Shown here in pieces: positions 17,708 through 27,200 of a DNA stretch of 40,318 nt. The position numbers and the translations under genes are program-made. Positions within the stretch are counted from its first letter, which is position 1. Every line of letters begins with the position of its first letter. The DNA comes from Parasedimentitalea denitrificans. GTDB lineage: Bacteria; Pseudomonadota; Alphaproteobacteria; Rhodobacterales; Rhodobacteraceae. The notes beneath the pieces were generated by a model. It was not told where the DNA came from. It saw nothing but the letters and a program-made list of their open reading frames with translations, and did no database searches. Location: NCBI RefSeq assembly GCF_011813015.1, contig NZ_QHLQ01000013.1, forward strand, positions 1 to 40,318, written 5' to 3'.

Positions 17708-17866
17708 TTAATATGGCCCAGAATTACTGGCCCAATTCGTAACCCCATCAGACGGGTCGGCTGCGCTGTCTTCATCATATTTCAGGTTCAGCGGAATGCA
17801 TGCCGAAAACACTGAAATCATTGTCATTAAAACGCCGGTCTTGATTACATTCAAACGGAATTTCAT
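17708..17866 (-). CDS. Small lipoprotein, unknown function
   Basis: A 52-residue protein with a lipoprotein signal: positively charged MKFRLNVIK, a hydrophobic core, then SVFSAC as lipobox with the lipidated Cys near residue 22. The short mature part is acidic (YDEDSAADPSDG). GGAGG sits about seven bases before the ATG, which decides the start; a longer frame from 17956 would overlap the preceding gene. It follows the gene at 17895-18323 by 28 bp and may be co-transcribed with it. Aromatic and acidic mature segments of this kind are common in small envelope lipoproteins, but no family is recognised. Confidence 0.7.
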   Translation of the reverse strand: MKFRLNVIKTGVLMTMISVFSACIPLNLKYDEDSAADPSDGVTNWASNSGPY

Positions 17867-17894
17867 ACACTTACCTCCATTTAACAAGGCAATA

Positions 17895-18323
17895 TTATTC
17901 TGGCATACTACCCGATAAACCGCATTGTTGCAAATAATCCGAAAATTCTCGCCCATAGCCCACGGTCCATCGGGGCCCCCACTTCAAATGAAGTGTCCTC
18001 CAGCGCTCCTGAAAATATCCGGTCCAATCTCCAACGTTGCGCTGCGATTGGACGATGTGCGGCGGTGGAAAATGCTCAAAAATGCATTTTCTGTCCTGAA
18101 GCGCTGCAACATTTGGATCGGTTACAACAAAAACAGGCAAATGGCTGGATCGCCCTGCGTGTCTTTCGATAGCCTTTTCCTGAGCCTCAGCATCGGCAGA
18201 CAGTAATGTCACGAGCACGACTGGCTTGCCAAATGACGGCCCCAATTGGGCATACCGAGAGGCCACCCCGTTGCCGACTCCGATCATAGCTACGAATTTT
18301 GTTCTTAGTTTTTTGCCAATCAT
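17895..18323 (-). CDS. Conserved-looking hypothetical protein
   Basis: A 142-residue, probably cytoplasmic protein with no domain I can name. The N-terminal half alternates strand-like hydrophobic stretches (FVAMIGVGNGVAS, PVVLVTLLSA, LPVFVVTD), suggesting an alpha/beta fold with a Gly-rich loop. The C-terminal half is rich in Trp and Arg (ERWRTLHLKWGPRW). It is divergent from the glycosyltransferase gene with only 64 bp between start codons, so the two may share regulation. No clear ribosome-binding site is seen, and a later Met at 18287 is an alternative start. It might act with the glycosyltransferase, but this is guesswork. Confidence 0.6.
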   Translation of the reverse strand: MIGKKLRTKFVAMIGVGNGVASRYAQLGPSFGKPVVLVTLLSADAEAQEKAIERHAGRSSHLPVFVVTDPNVAALQDRKCIFEHFPPPHIVQSQRNVGDWTGYFQERWRTLHLKWGPRWTVGYGREFSDYLQQCGLSGSMPE

Positions 18324-18387
18324 ATGATCTACGTAACTTTACGCCCCGTAACAGAATGATGCTGATGCAATTGGGGAATGCTACCAC

Positions 18388-20565
18388 GTGGACGGTCATT
18401 TCGATATAGTCTATTTTGCAGACCCTCGGTTTACCGGCGGCACCTCACAGGCTGTGGCAGCCGAAATCTCCTCTTTAGCACGCGAAGGCATCAGCGCAGG
18501 TTTCTGCCCGGTGCTGGCCCCCCTTTTCAAGTTACCCCGCGGCCCCCACCCTGCCATTCAGGCTCACTTAGACAACGGGCATCTGGTTCTGCTGGATCCT
18601 CGCACTGCCTCCACGGCGGGCATAGTCTTGATCCATCACCCGCAACTGTTTGAGGAACTGCCGAAAGAGCCATTCAGACTACAAGCCTCACACGTGGTGC
18701 TTGTTTTACACCATCCACCGTTCAACGGATCGGGGCAGCCAGAGTATGATCTGAACCGTGTACTCGCCAACATTCATGAGATGTTCGGAGCAGACGTCAC
18801 CCTGGCCCCGGTTGGCCCGGCTGTTCGAAACCAGCTAACCGCCCCTTTACCAGAATACGCCCATGTCTGGACGCAAGACTGGAGCAATCTTTTAGATTTC
18901 GACACCTGGCAGCCTCGGCCAGAACGCCCGATGAATGGCCAAATCGTAATCGGTCGCCACTCGCGCCCACAAATGAACAAATGGCCAAGCCTGCGTGAAG
19001 AAGCCATACAGATCTATCCTGACTGCCCCGATTTCTCCGTACAGATGCTAGGAGTACCTAAGGAGCTGTCGCAGGTGTTTGCTCCGGTCCCGGCCAATTG
19101 GCAGCTTCATGAATTTTCTGAACACGCCGTCAAAGATTTTCTGAATGATCTGGATTTCTACGTCTACTTCCACGGTCCCGATTGGGTAGAGGCATTCGGG
19201 TATTGCGTGCTCGAGGCGATTGCAACCGGTGTACCAGCCATCTTGCCCAAACACTTTCAGCCACTGTTCGGATCCGCCGCAATCTACGCTGAACCAGCCG
19301 ACGTGGAAACAGTGATCAGAGAGCTCGCAGCCGACGAACATGCCTATACCGAACACGCGCAAAACGCACGTATCGAAGTCAAACGCCGGTTCGCACTCGA
19401 CCAATTCTCTGAACGTCTGTCAGCCGTGAAATCCGACTGGCAGACTACACGAAAAGTGGCTCCGAAAGTTGCAAAGAGACGTATCGTTTTCATGACTTCT
19501 AACGGTGTGGGTCTGGGCCATCTCACCCGCGCCATGGCAATCGCCTCGCGTCTGCCAACCGATACCGAGGTCGCAGTCTTCACGCTCAGTCAGGCGTTCA
19601 AGCTTGCCGAAGATGCCGGCTATTTAACGCAGTTCATCCCGTTCCACCGCCTAACCGGTGCTTCCGTGGACAATTGGAACAAAGTGCTGACCAAAGAGCT
19701 GTCAGACTTTCTCAGTTTTTTCCGCCCGGACAGTTTGGTGTTTGACGGGAATGTCCCCTACAGCGGACTGATAGCGGCGCTGGACCAGTGGCCGGGCGTC
19801 AAACGCGTATGGGTCAGACGGGGGTTATGGCCGACCGCCCAGAGCGATATGATTTCGCGCGAGAACCATTTCGATCTGGCCATAGAGCCAGAGGACTTTT
19901 CCGCGCGTTTTGACAATGGGGCAACCACCCTTTCAAAAACCAGCTGCCGTGTCCCCCCAATCTTGGCCACCTCTCCGCAGGATCGGCTAACACGTGAACA
20001 GGCCCGACAAGAGTTGGGCCTTGATGAAAACGCCACGATCATAGCCATGATGCTTGGCGCTGGAACAAACTTCGACTTTCAACGCATTCGCAAGCGACTG
20101 CTAGACGAACTGGCCAACCGTACCGGAATAGACCTTCTAGAGATTGTGCCACCCCTTGCAGCCAAGCCAGACACCGATGCCTTGCACCAACAGATCAGTC
20201 TTTACCCGGCATTCCGTTATTCAAACGCATTCGACGCCATGATTGCGAGCGCCGGGTACAACTCCTTCCACGAGGCCATACTGGGCAGAATTCCCACCCT
20301 GTTTGTCGCCAACGAGGCCCCGGAAATGGATCTGCAAATCATCCGCGCACGCCACGCAAAACAAATTGGGTGCGCCGAAATGTTACGCGCATCAGACCGG
20401 ATAGGTGTTCCCCAAGTCATTGACCGCCTTCTTGACCCAGCCTGCCGGGCTGACATGCGCCGCCGAATGGAGCGTTTTCAGTTCGACGACGGCGCATCAG
20501 CGGCGGCACGCCTGATCTACGAACACAGCTTTTCAACCCGCGCAGTTCAGGGATTTTCGAAATGA
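18388..20565 (+). CDS. Double glycosyltransferase: GT4-like half fused to MurG/GT28-like half
   Basis: A 725-residue protein with two glycosyltransferase-like parts. Residues about 1-350 resemble a GT-B enzyme of the GT4 group; the segment DWVEAFGYCVLEAIATGVPAIL is the sugar-nucleotide-binding motif with its E-x7-E-like Glu pair. After a basic linker (about 355-366), residues about 367-715 form a second GT-B fold with the MurG/UDP-glycosyltransferase glycine loop SNGVGLGHLTRAM and the C-terminal IASAGYNSFHEAI donor-site motif. It probably glycosylates an envelope or capsular polymer in the cytoplasm. The start is GTG 18388 with GGGGA upstream; an ATG at 18378 is in another frame. The caspase-like gene follows after 77 bp on the same strand. 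Confidence 0.82.
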   Translation: MDGHFDIVYFADPRFTGGTSQAVAAEISSLAREGISAGFCPVLAPLFKLPRGPHPAIQAHLDNGHLVLLDPRTASTAGIVLIHHPQLFEELPKEPFRLQASHVVLVLHHPPFNGSGQPEYDLNRVLANIHEMFGADVTLAPVGPAVRNQLTAPLPEYAHVWTQDWSNLLDFDTWQPRPERPMNGQIVIGRHSRPQMNKWPSLREEAIQIYPDCPDFSVQMLGVPKELSQVFAPVPANWQLHEFSEHAVKDFLNDLDFYVYFHGPDWVEAFGYCVLEAIATGVPAILPKHFQPLFGSAAIYAEPADVETVIRELAADEHAYTEHAQNARIEVKRRFALDQFSERLSAVKSDWQTTRKVAPKVAKRRIVFMTSNGVGLGHLTRAMAIASRLPTDTEVAVFTLSQAFKLAEDAGYLTQFIPFHRLTGASVDNWNKVLTKELSDFLSFFRPDSLVFDGNVPYSGLIAALDQWPGVKRVWVRRGLWPTAQSDMISRENHFDLAIEPEDFSARFDNGATTLSKTSCRVPPILATSPQDRLTREQARQELGLDENATIIAMMLGAGTNFDFQRIRKRLLDELANRTGIDLLEIVPPLAAKPDTDALHQQISLYPAFRYSNAFDAMIASAGYNSFHEAILGRIPTLFVANEAPEMDLQIIRARHAKQIGCAEMLRASDRIGVPQVIDRLLDPACRADMRRRMERFQFDDGASAAARLIYEHSFSTRAVQGFSK

Positions 20566-20642
20566 CACCCCCTGCCCCAACTTCACAGCCGCCCATCGCG
20601 CGGTCGACTTTCATTTGACCTTACGACATAACGGAGGAGCAT

Positions 20643-22682
20643 ATGACCAACTTGTTCAAACTATGCCTGACAGTGATCTGGGGGATAGTATTGCCCTCGC
20701 TCACCATTGCTCAGGATCAGCCACGGTTCGCCCTTATTATTGGCAACGAGCAATACGAAATCGGCGCCCTCCGCAACCCTGTTAACGACGCGCGATCAAT
20801 GACAGCCTCGTTGATGCAATCCGGGTTCACAACAAAGCTTCTGGAAAACGTCACCGCCGAAGAGTTCCAAACAGGGATCACAAATTTCCTAGACAGCCTC
20901 CCAGAAGGCGCCATCGGTCTGTTCTACTATGCCGGTCACGCGATCCAACGTGATGGCCGCAACTATCTGCTTCCCGTCGACGTCAAAGCCGAGTCCGCCG
21001 ATGCGATCATCAGCAAGAGCATCGACGCCGCCCAAGTGGTTGAGCGTTTTCACAAAAGTGGCGTGGATTTCAGCATCGTCATCCTGGATGCCTGTCGCAA
21101 CAATCCATTTCTAGCCAATGATGACGAACACGGGCGCGGTCTGGCCTCAATGGAAAGCGACGCCGGTGAAACACTGATTGGCTTTGCCACCCAAGCAGGC
21201 GAAGTCGCCTATGACGGAACCGGCCCCAACAGCCCTTATACCGGCGCGCTCATCAACGAGATTAACAAACCCGGCAAGGATATCCTGGATGTCTTCCGCT
21301 CAGTACGACGGTCAGTACGGGTCTGGACCAACGGACAACAACGGCCCTTTATTTCCGCATCTATCGAGCGCAAATTCGCGTTCAAAGAGCCGACGACAAC
21401 TGCGGCACCCAATGTCGACATAGGTGATCTAACCCTTCAATCGGTACGCCCTGTGGTCGAACGTATCTGGTGGAATGTCATCCAAGAAAGCCCCGTTCCC
21501 GGCGACTTCCGAAATTTCGTGAACCACTTCCCGGAGAGCGTAAATGTCGTCAAAGCCCGCAATCTGGTGCTCCAGCTAGAGCAATCTGACCAGTCCGTCC
21601 GCGGCATCGTCTTCGCAAATTTCTCGGTCCCAGAAGAGCGCCGGTCAGTTCATGGCCTATCAGCAGTGGTGACTGCCTGCGACATCGTTGCGGGTGACCC
21701 CGACGATCCGCGCCGCATTACTGACGGTGTGCCATGGGGCCTGGTCAACGTACGCCAAGGTCTACAGGAATGCTCCGCAGCCTTGGCCATGGATCCGACA
21801 AATCCCAGACTGCTGCACCTGATGGGCCGCCTGCTGGATATTCAGGGCAGGTATGATGAGGGAGAGCAGTTCTATCGCTTGGCCTCATCGCTGAACTACA
21901 ATGCCTCGCTGGTGAACCTCGGCTTTATGTTTGTGTCCGCCAAGGGACGTGATCGTGACTATGAACAGGCGCTGACATTATACCGACAGGCGGCAGATCT
22001 GGGGAACCTGCGGGCCCGCACCAACATAGGCGAAATGTTTGAACGGGGATGGTTTGTTGAACGCAACTTGGACGAGGCAATTCTGTGGTACGATCTTGCG
22101 GCCCAGAACGGCTGGCCCAATGCCCTAGATACATTGGGTAACATGTACCGCCGCGGCACGGATAAAAACGGCAATGGCCCAGCGCAAGATCTGATTGAGG
22201 CTGCTCGTCTTTATACCATCGCCGCAGAACTCGGCAGCACCAACGCCATGAACAACCTTGGGCGACTGTACCTAAGTGATGCATTGGTCGAAGAGAACAA
22301 GGACCTCGGCCTAGACTGGCTCGCCCGCGCCTCTGAACGCGGCAATCGCTTTGCTCCCTTCCACCTTGGCCGCATCTACCGCAACGGCAAACTGGTAGAG
22401 CGTGACCACACCCTCGCAATTGAGTTGTTTGAGCGGTCAGCCGACCTGGGCTTTGCCCCGGCCAGAATTGCGATAGGCCGCATGCATGTCGACGGCAACG
22501 GTGTGCCCAAAAGCAAGGAAAATGCCGCCTTCTATTTTACTCTGGCTGCCCTGACAGCGGATGGAAAACGCCCGCGACAAAAGGAGGAAGCCGAAGAACG
22601 GCTAGAGGCTTTGGGCCTTGATGACGACGCGCTGTCTAGGGCCCGCGCCCTTGCCCTGGAATGGCTACGATTGAACGGATAA
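20643..22682 (+). CDS. Exported caspase-like (C14) protein with Sel1 repeats
   Basis: A 679-residue protein. A signal peptide (about 1-23, ending TIAQ) directs it to the periplasm. A caspase-like domain follows (about 25-250), opening with RFALIIGNEQY and carrying the catalytic dyad H99 in YYAGHA and C151 in LDACRNNP, both intact. Residues about 260-400 are of unclear fold. The C-terminal part (about 403-645) holds five or six Sel1-like repeats (for example ALTLYRQAADLGNLRARTNIGEMF), a helical protein-binding solenoid. Bacterial relatives usually cleave after Arg or Lys; the substrate is unknown. GGAGGAGC precedes the ATG. It may be co-transcribed with the glycosyltransferase, and it is the first of two exported clan-CD proteases within 8.3 kb. 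Confidence 0.92.
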   Translation: MTNLFKLCLTVIWGIVLPSLTIAQDQPRFALIIGNEQYEIGALRNPVNDARSMTASLMQSGFTTKLLENVTAEEFQTGITNFLDSLPEGAIGLFYYAGHAIQRDGRNYLLPVDVKAESADAIISKSIDAAQVVERFHKSGVDFSIVILDACRNNPFLANDDEHGRGLASMESDAGETLIGFATQAGEVAYDGTGPNSPYTGALINEINKPGKDILDVFRSVRRSVRVWTNGQQRPFISASIERKFAFKEPTTTAAPNVDIGDLTLQSVRPVVERIWWNVIQESPVPGDFRNFVNHFPESVNVVKARNLVLQLEQSDQSVRGIVFANFSVPEERRSVHGLSAVVTACDIVAGDPDDPRRITDGVPWGLVNVRQGLQECSAALAMDPTNPRLLHLMGRLLDIQGRYDEGEQFYRLASSLNYNASLVNLGFMFVSAKGRDRDYEQALTLYRQAADLGNLRARTNIGEMFERGWFVERNLDEAILWYDLAAQNGWPNALDTLGNMYRRGTDKNGNGPAQDLIEAARLYTIAAELGSTNAMNNLGRLYLSDALVEENKDLGLDWLARASERGNRFAPFHLGRIYRNGKLVERDHTLAIELFERSADLGFAPARIAIGRMHVDGNGVPKSKENAAFYFTLAALTADGKRPRQKEEAEERLEALGLDDDALSRARALALEWLRLNG

Positions 22683-22774
22683 GCCCCAGCATGCCGTTGA
22701 ACTGAACCTATCCAGCCATTTGTCCCCGTAGGCGCTGACGCCTGACAGTGCTATAGGGCATTCAAAAGGCGGCA

Positions 22775-22813
22775 GAATGCGGCGCTAAACGCTCACTTCT
22801 GATTGCCGCATTC
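22775..22813. other. Inverted repeat upstream of antiporter gene
   Basis: Nine-base arms GAATGCGGC (22775-22783) and GCCGCATTC (22805-22813) flank a 21-nt loop. No T-run follows on the plus strand. It lies 43 bp before the antiporter start, so it could be a leader structure or a binding site for a regulator. Confidence 0.4.
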
Positions 22814-22855
22814 CAAAAATCTGGCCATTACCGCCAGCCCAACAAGAGACACACG

Positions 22856-24085
22856 ATGGACCTCCTACAGATTGCTTCAACACTGATCGTCCTCGCTGCA
22901 CTCTTTGGGGTCCTCAACTATCACTACCTGAAGCTCCCACAGGCCATTGGCATTCTGGTTGTCGCCCTCCTCGCCTCTCTTGGTATCCTTGCTTTCGACA
23001 TGTTCTTTCCGGCGCTGGAAATCGGCAACGAGGTCCGCAAAATCGTCGGCGAGTTTGAATTCTCTGATGCCCTGCTAGAGGGTATGTTGGGCCTGCTGCT
23101 CTTTGCTGGTGCCCTTCATGTGTCTATCAGCGAGTTGCGCAGTCAGGCAGGCGTTGTCCTACTTATGGCCACGCTTGGGGTTGCCCTCTCGACCGCTATC
23201 GTCGGGTTTGGTTTTTCATGGATCACCGGCATGCCCTTACTGGTAGCACTGGTATTTGGCGCCCTGATCTCCCCCACCGATCCTGTTGCAGTTCTTGGCG
23301 TCCTGCGAGAGGCCAACTTGCGGAAGTCTCTGGAAACCAAAATCGCCGGCGAAAGCCTGTTTAACGACGGCGTTGCCTATGTTCTCTACCTTGTTCTGGT
23401 CGCCATGGCCTTCCCTTCGATCACAGACCACGCGTCAGGCGTCTCGGATGGGGCCATCCTCTTTGTCCAAGAGGCCCTGGGCGGAGCCGCCATGGGCGCA
23501 GCCCTAGGCTGGGGCACCTTCCAGATTATGAAACGCATTGACGATTACGCGCTGGAGGTGCTGATCACCCTTGCGCTGGCCTTTGGCGGATACATCCTGT
23601 CGATCTACCTGCATATCTCAGCCCCAATCATGGCCGTGGTTGCAGGCCTGTTCATTGGCCACGTGGGCATGCGCGACGGAATGAGCGAGGAAACACGCGG
23701 ATATGTCGACGCCTTCTGGAAGCTGATCGACGAGATCCTAAACGCCATCCTGTTTGTGATGATCGGGTTCGAGATTTTCGTGATAACCGATGATTACCTG
23801 TTGCAGGGCACCTATGCCATCGCACTGGCCCTGTTCGGTCGTCTGGCAGCCGTCGCAATTCCAAACATCATGCTAAACGGTCCGGGTGTCGTCAAAGGCG
23901 ACATCATTCCCCTGATGACCTGGGGCGGCCTCAAGGGTGGTATCTCAATCGCACTCGCCCTTGCCCTGCCTGACAGTGAATGGAAACCGATGATCCTTAG
24001 CGTCACTTACATGGTGGTGATCTTCTCAATCCTCATTCAAGGTCTCTCGATCGCCCCAATGGCTCGTATAATGGCGCGCGACTAA
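22856..24085 (+). CDS. Na+/H+ antiporter, CPA1 (NhaP) type
   Basis: A 409-residue inner-membrane antiporter with about 12 membrane spans. The hallmark GALISPTDPVAVLGV (about residues 137-151) contains the TDP motif, and GESLFNDGVAYVLY (about 164-177) contains the paired Asn-Asp of the ion site, both typical of CPA1. It should exchange Na+ or K+ for H+ and help in pH and salt balance, as expected for a marine bacterium. There is no long cytoplasmic tail or TrkA-C domain. It sits between the two caspase-clan protease genes on the same strand and is followed by its own terminator, so a shared job with them is not shown. Confidence 0.93.
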   Translation: MDLLQIASTLIVLAALFGVLNYHYLKLPQAIGILVVALLASLGILAFDMFFPALEIGNEVRKIVGEFEFSDALLEGMLGLLLFAGALHVSISELRSQAGVVLLMATLGVALSTAIVGFGFSWITGMPLLVALVFGALISPTDPVAVLGVLREANLRKSLETKIAGESLFNDGVAYVLYLVLVAMAFPSITDHASGVSDGAILFVQEALGGAAMGAALGWGTFQIMKRIDDYALEVLITLALAFGGYILSIYLHISAPIMAVVAGLFIGHVGMRDGMSEETRGYVDAFWKLIDEILNAILFVMIGFEIFVITDDYLLQGTYAIALALFGRLAAVAIPNIMLNGPGVVKGDIIPLMTWGGLKGGISIALALALPDSEWKPMILSVTYMVVIFSILIQGLSIAPMARIMARD

Positions 24086-24133
24086 ACACCATTCGCCAAG
24101 CCAAAAGCACCGCCAGATTTACCGCGCCCCCTA

Positions 24134-24177
24134 CAGGGCTGGGACCACGTCGCCGCTGTATCCCAGCCTGTTTCTTT
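24134..24177 (+). terminator. Likely intrinsic terminator after antiporter gene
   Basis: A hairpin of about 10 bp with one bulged G (24134-24144 with 24161-24170) is followed by TTTCTTT. It lies about 50 bp beyond the antiporter stop and separates that gene from the CHAT protease gene. Confidence 0.7.
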
Positions 24178-24257
24178 GCCTCGACCAGCCCCTTAATTGA
24201 TCCATTTACAGAATTGCAGCCAGTTAATAGGCTCAAGCTTATTGGGGGAAAAGCGAT

Positions 24258-27200
24258 ATGAGCATGTTTTCACGTCTCTGTATTTTAGCACTGTCGACAT
24301 CTTTGTTGTCCGCCCCTGATGCGCGCGCCCAAAGTTACCCCATCCTTTCGGACTGGCAAACAAGGCTATCAAATCTGTCTTGTAGCGGCCAATCGCCCTC
24401 ACCGTTCAACCTTGACGCCGTGATTTCCATAAGCGCGGCTTTTGCCCGGCGCGACGTAGCAACCATGGCCGAGGCCGCCAATTTCGCACTAGCCGATTAC
24501 ATCCTAACCGGTGCCAGCATAGCTGATACCGGGAAAGGAGATTCCTACACAGAACGCTTCCTTGCCGCCAATCCTGACAGCACAAACGCCTTTCGCAATG
24601 CGATCCGAACCCACCAGCAGGCACTTTGCCCGGTGCTGGAATACATCGCAGGCAAGGGCCTGTTTCAGATTGTCGAAACCCAGGTCAATGTCAGGCCTTA
24701 TTACCAACCGCAGTCCGAATTAGCTCAGTTCCTGCTCAACGTTCGCGGATGTGAGGCAGGAACAGTTGACGGCTTGTTTGGCCGCGGCAGCCGGGCAGCC
24801 TGGAATGCTGCGGCGTCCAACTCCAATCAGATCCGCAGTCTTCGTGACGGCGAACTGCCAATGCCGGACGACATAGTTGCCTTGGCCAATGCCCCGGCCA
24901 GCCCGGCACTCTGCAACAGTCCAACTGGGAACTTAGCGCCACTATTGTCGACCCTGTCCGCTTGTAGCTCCGACACAGCACCGCTTCCCGACACCACTGC
25001 CCTTGGCAAAACGCTGGCGAACCTTTCCAACCCTAGCAAACGCAGGGAGGGCGACGGGCTAACCAAGATCTTGACCCCGTTCTGGCACTCCTGCGAAACC
25101 AGAATGCAGTCCAACCAAGATGCCTTTCTTCAAGACACGCCATTCGCCGGCGAGCCCCTGCTACTGGCCTTTATTGACGCGCATGATCCTGTCCCTGTCA
25201 CAATAGACGCACTCGACCAAACAGCGCAGGCGCTGACCAGTGCTATTTCAGATCCAGAAACCGGCAACTGGTCCAACCCGCGCGGCACCGCCAATATCCT
25301 GCGTAACGTTGGGGCTGCACTGGTACGCGGCCACGGTGTCAGGCCACAGCCAGAATTTGGTCTTTGGCTTATCGCAGTCTCGTCCGATCCCCAGGATTTC
25401 TTGCGCGGCCCACCGATAACTCTTGCCAAGGCTTACACCAACGGGTCTTTGCCAATTGACGTCTCACCTTCGGTGAACTTCGCTCTTAGGCGCCTGTTCT
25501 TTCCAATCTTCGCGCCAAACCCCGAAGCAGACTATGCTGGCATAGGCGGAGACAACTCGGACTTTCACGACGCCGAGCCCGAAACGCGGCCATGGTGGCT
25601 ACCTGAAGGGCGTGCATTGCCAACCGTTGCGACCATCGGACTGGCCTTTAACACCCCCCTATACGCCATTCACGGCACTGTCAGCCAAGCCCAGCGCGCC
25701 GCCAGCGACCCCAATTGGGCCCAACACATCCGGCAAAATGGCAGTGGTGCCCAGAACGCCAAAATCGCAACCCTCCTGATCGAAGGCTTCGCCGCAGATG
25801 GCAAGCAGGTCGATCTGGCCCTACTCCATTTCCAGGCAGCCGCCGCCAAGGGTAATTCCTACGCGATGCTCCGGCTGGCGCAGATGTTTGAACAGGGCTA
25901 CGGGGTCGCCCGCGATGCCAGCAAAGCATACCAATACTATCGCCAAGCCGCAGACGCCGACCAACCTGCTGCACTGCTTGCTCTCGCCGAAGCCTATGAA
26001 ACTGGCCAAGGTGTTGCCCAGGATTGGAACAAGGCACTTGATCTGTACAGACAAGGACTAGGCCTGACCCACCAGCCTGCCTCTCCCATTCGAGGTGTCG
26101 AAATCGCCATTGGCCGACGTCTTATGGCCGGCAGTCAGTTTTTTACTGACGGCCCCGGTCGCAATCTCCTCGACGACCTGCTGACGGCATCCGCCAATCC
26201 TGTGGACGAGTACGGACCATGGTTCAGCGACGTCGGGCTTGCCATGGGCGACTTGTTTGCGGGCCTGCGTCAAAGCCATTCCGTTGATCTGCAACGCGCG
26301 GCAAACTGGTACCGGGCTTCAGCATCACATCAGGCATCGCAAAGGCTTCGCCGTCTGCTTTGGGCCCGACCCGAACTGGCAAAATCAAACCAAGAGCTCC
26401 GCGATTTATCCGAGGGCCACCTTCTTGCCCAATGGCTTGATAACCCAGACCCACAGACATTTCGATCCGCGCTTCGCGGGCATTGTAGGTTCACCGATGA
26501 GGCCTACGTCGACTGCGCCGAATTCCTGCGTCAGGCTGCAATCGGCAGTTACGACACCGCCCTAATCTCCCCGGCATACGATTGGCTGCTTCAAGAAGCA
26601 GCAGCAGCCAACAAATACAAAATCCAGGTCGCGGCCGACCCTCACAGCGAAGAAGCCTACATTCTGGCCGACAATAAAAAAGCGTTGCCAGCCAATGCTG
26701 CACTGGTCGATGTTCTGGCGTTTTACGGCGACTTCGAAGGCGCCCGCGCAGCCCTTCTCCCACTCAGCTTTCTGGACACATTAGACGAAACCACCGCCTC
26801 CACCTCTCGCGAAGTAGCTCTGCGTAAATCACTCCGCAGATATCTCGAAAACGGCGACGAAGAGGCATGGCGCCCAGTTGCGCGGCTGTTGCGTTCGCTT
26901 GCCGAACGGGGTGACAACTCAGCACGCGAGTTCCTGACCCTAGCGGCCGGTTCAACCGGTACATTGCAGCCCGTTGAAACGGGTCTAAACACTGCACGGT
27001 CACGGCTACAGGCGGCTGAAGCGCGCGGAACCGCAACACCTGCGTTCAGTTTCTCCGCCCGTCGTCTCTCACACCTAGAAGGTTCAGCAGGCAATACAGA
27101 TCGCGCCATAGAGCTAGAGCTGATCGCAATGCAAAGCGACCTTGAACAGCACAGCACAGCAGAGATTTGGCTAGGCTCCGTCCCTTCGACGTTAGCACGG

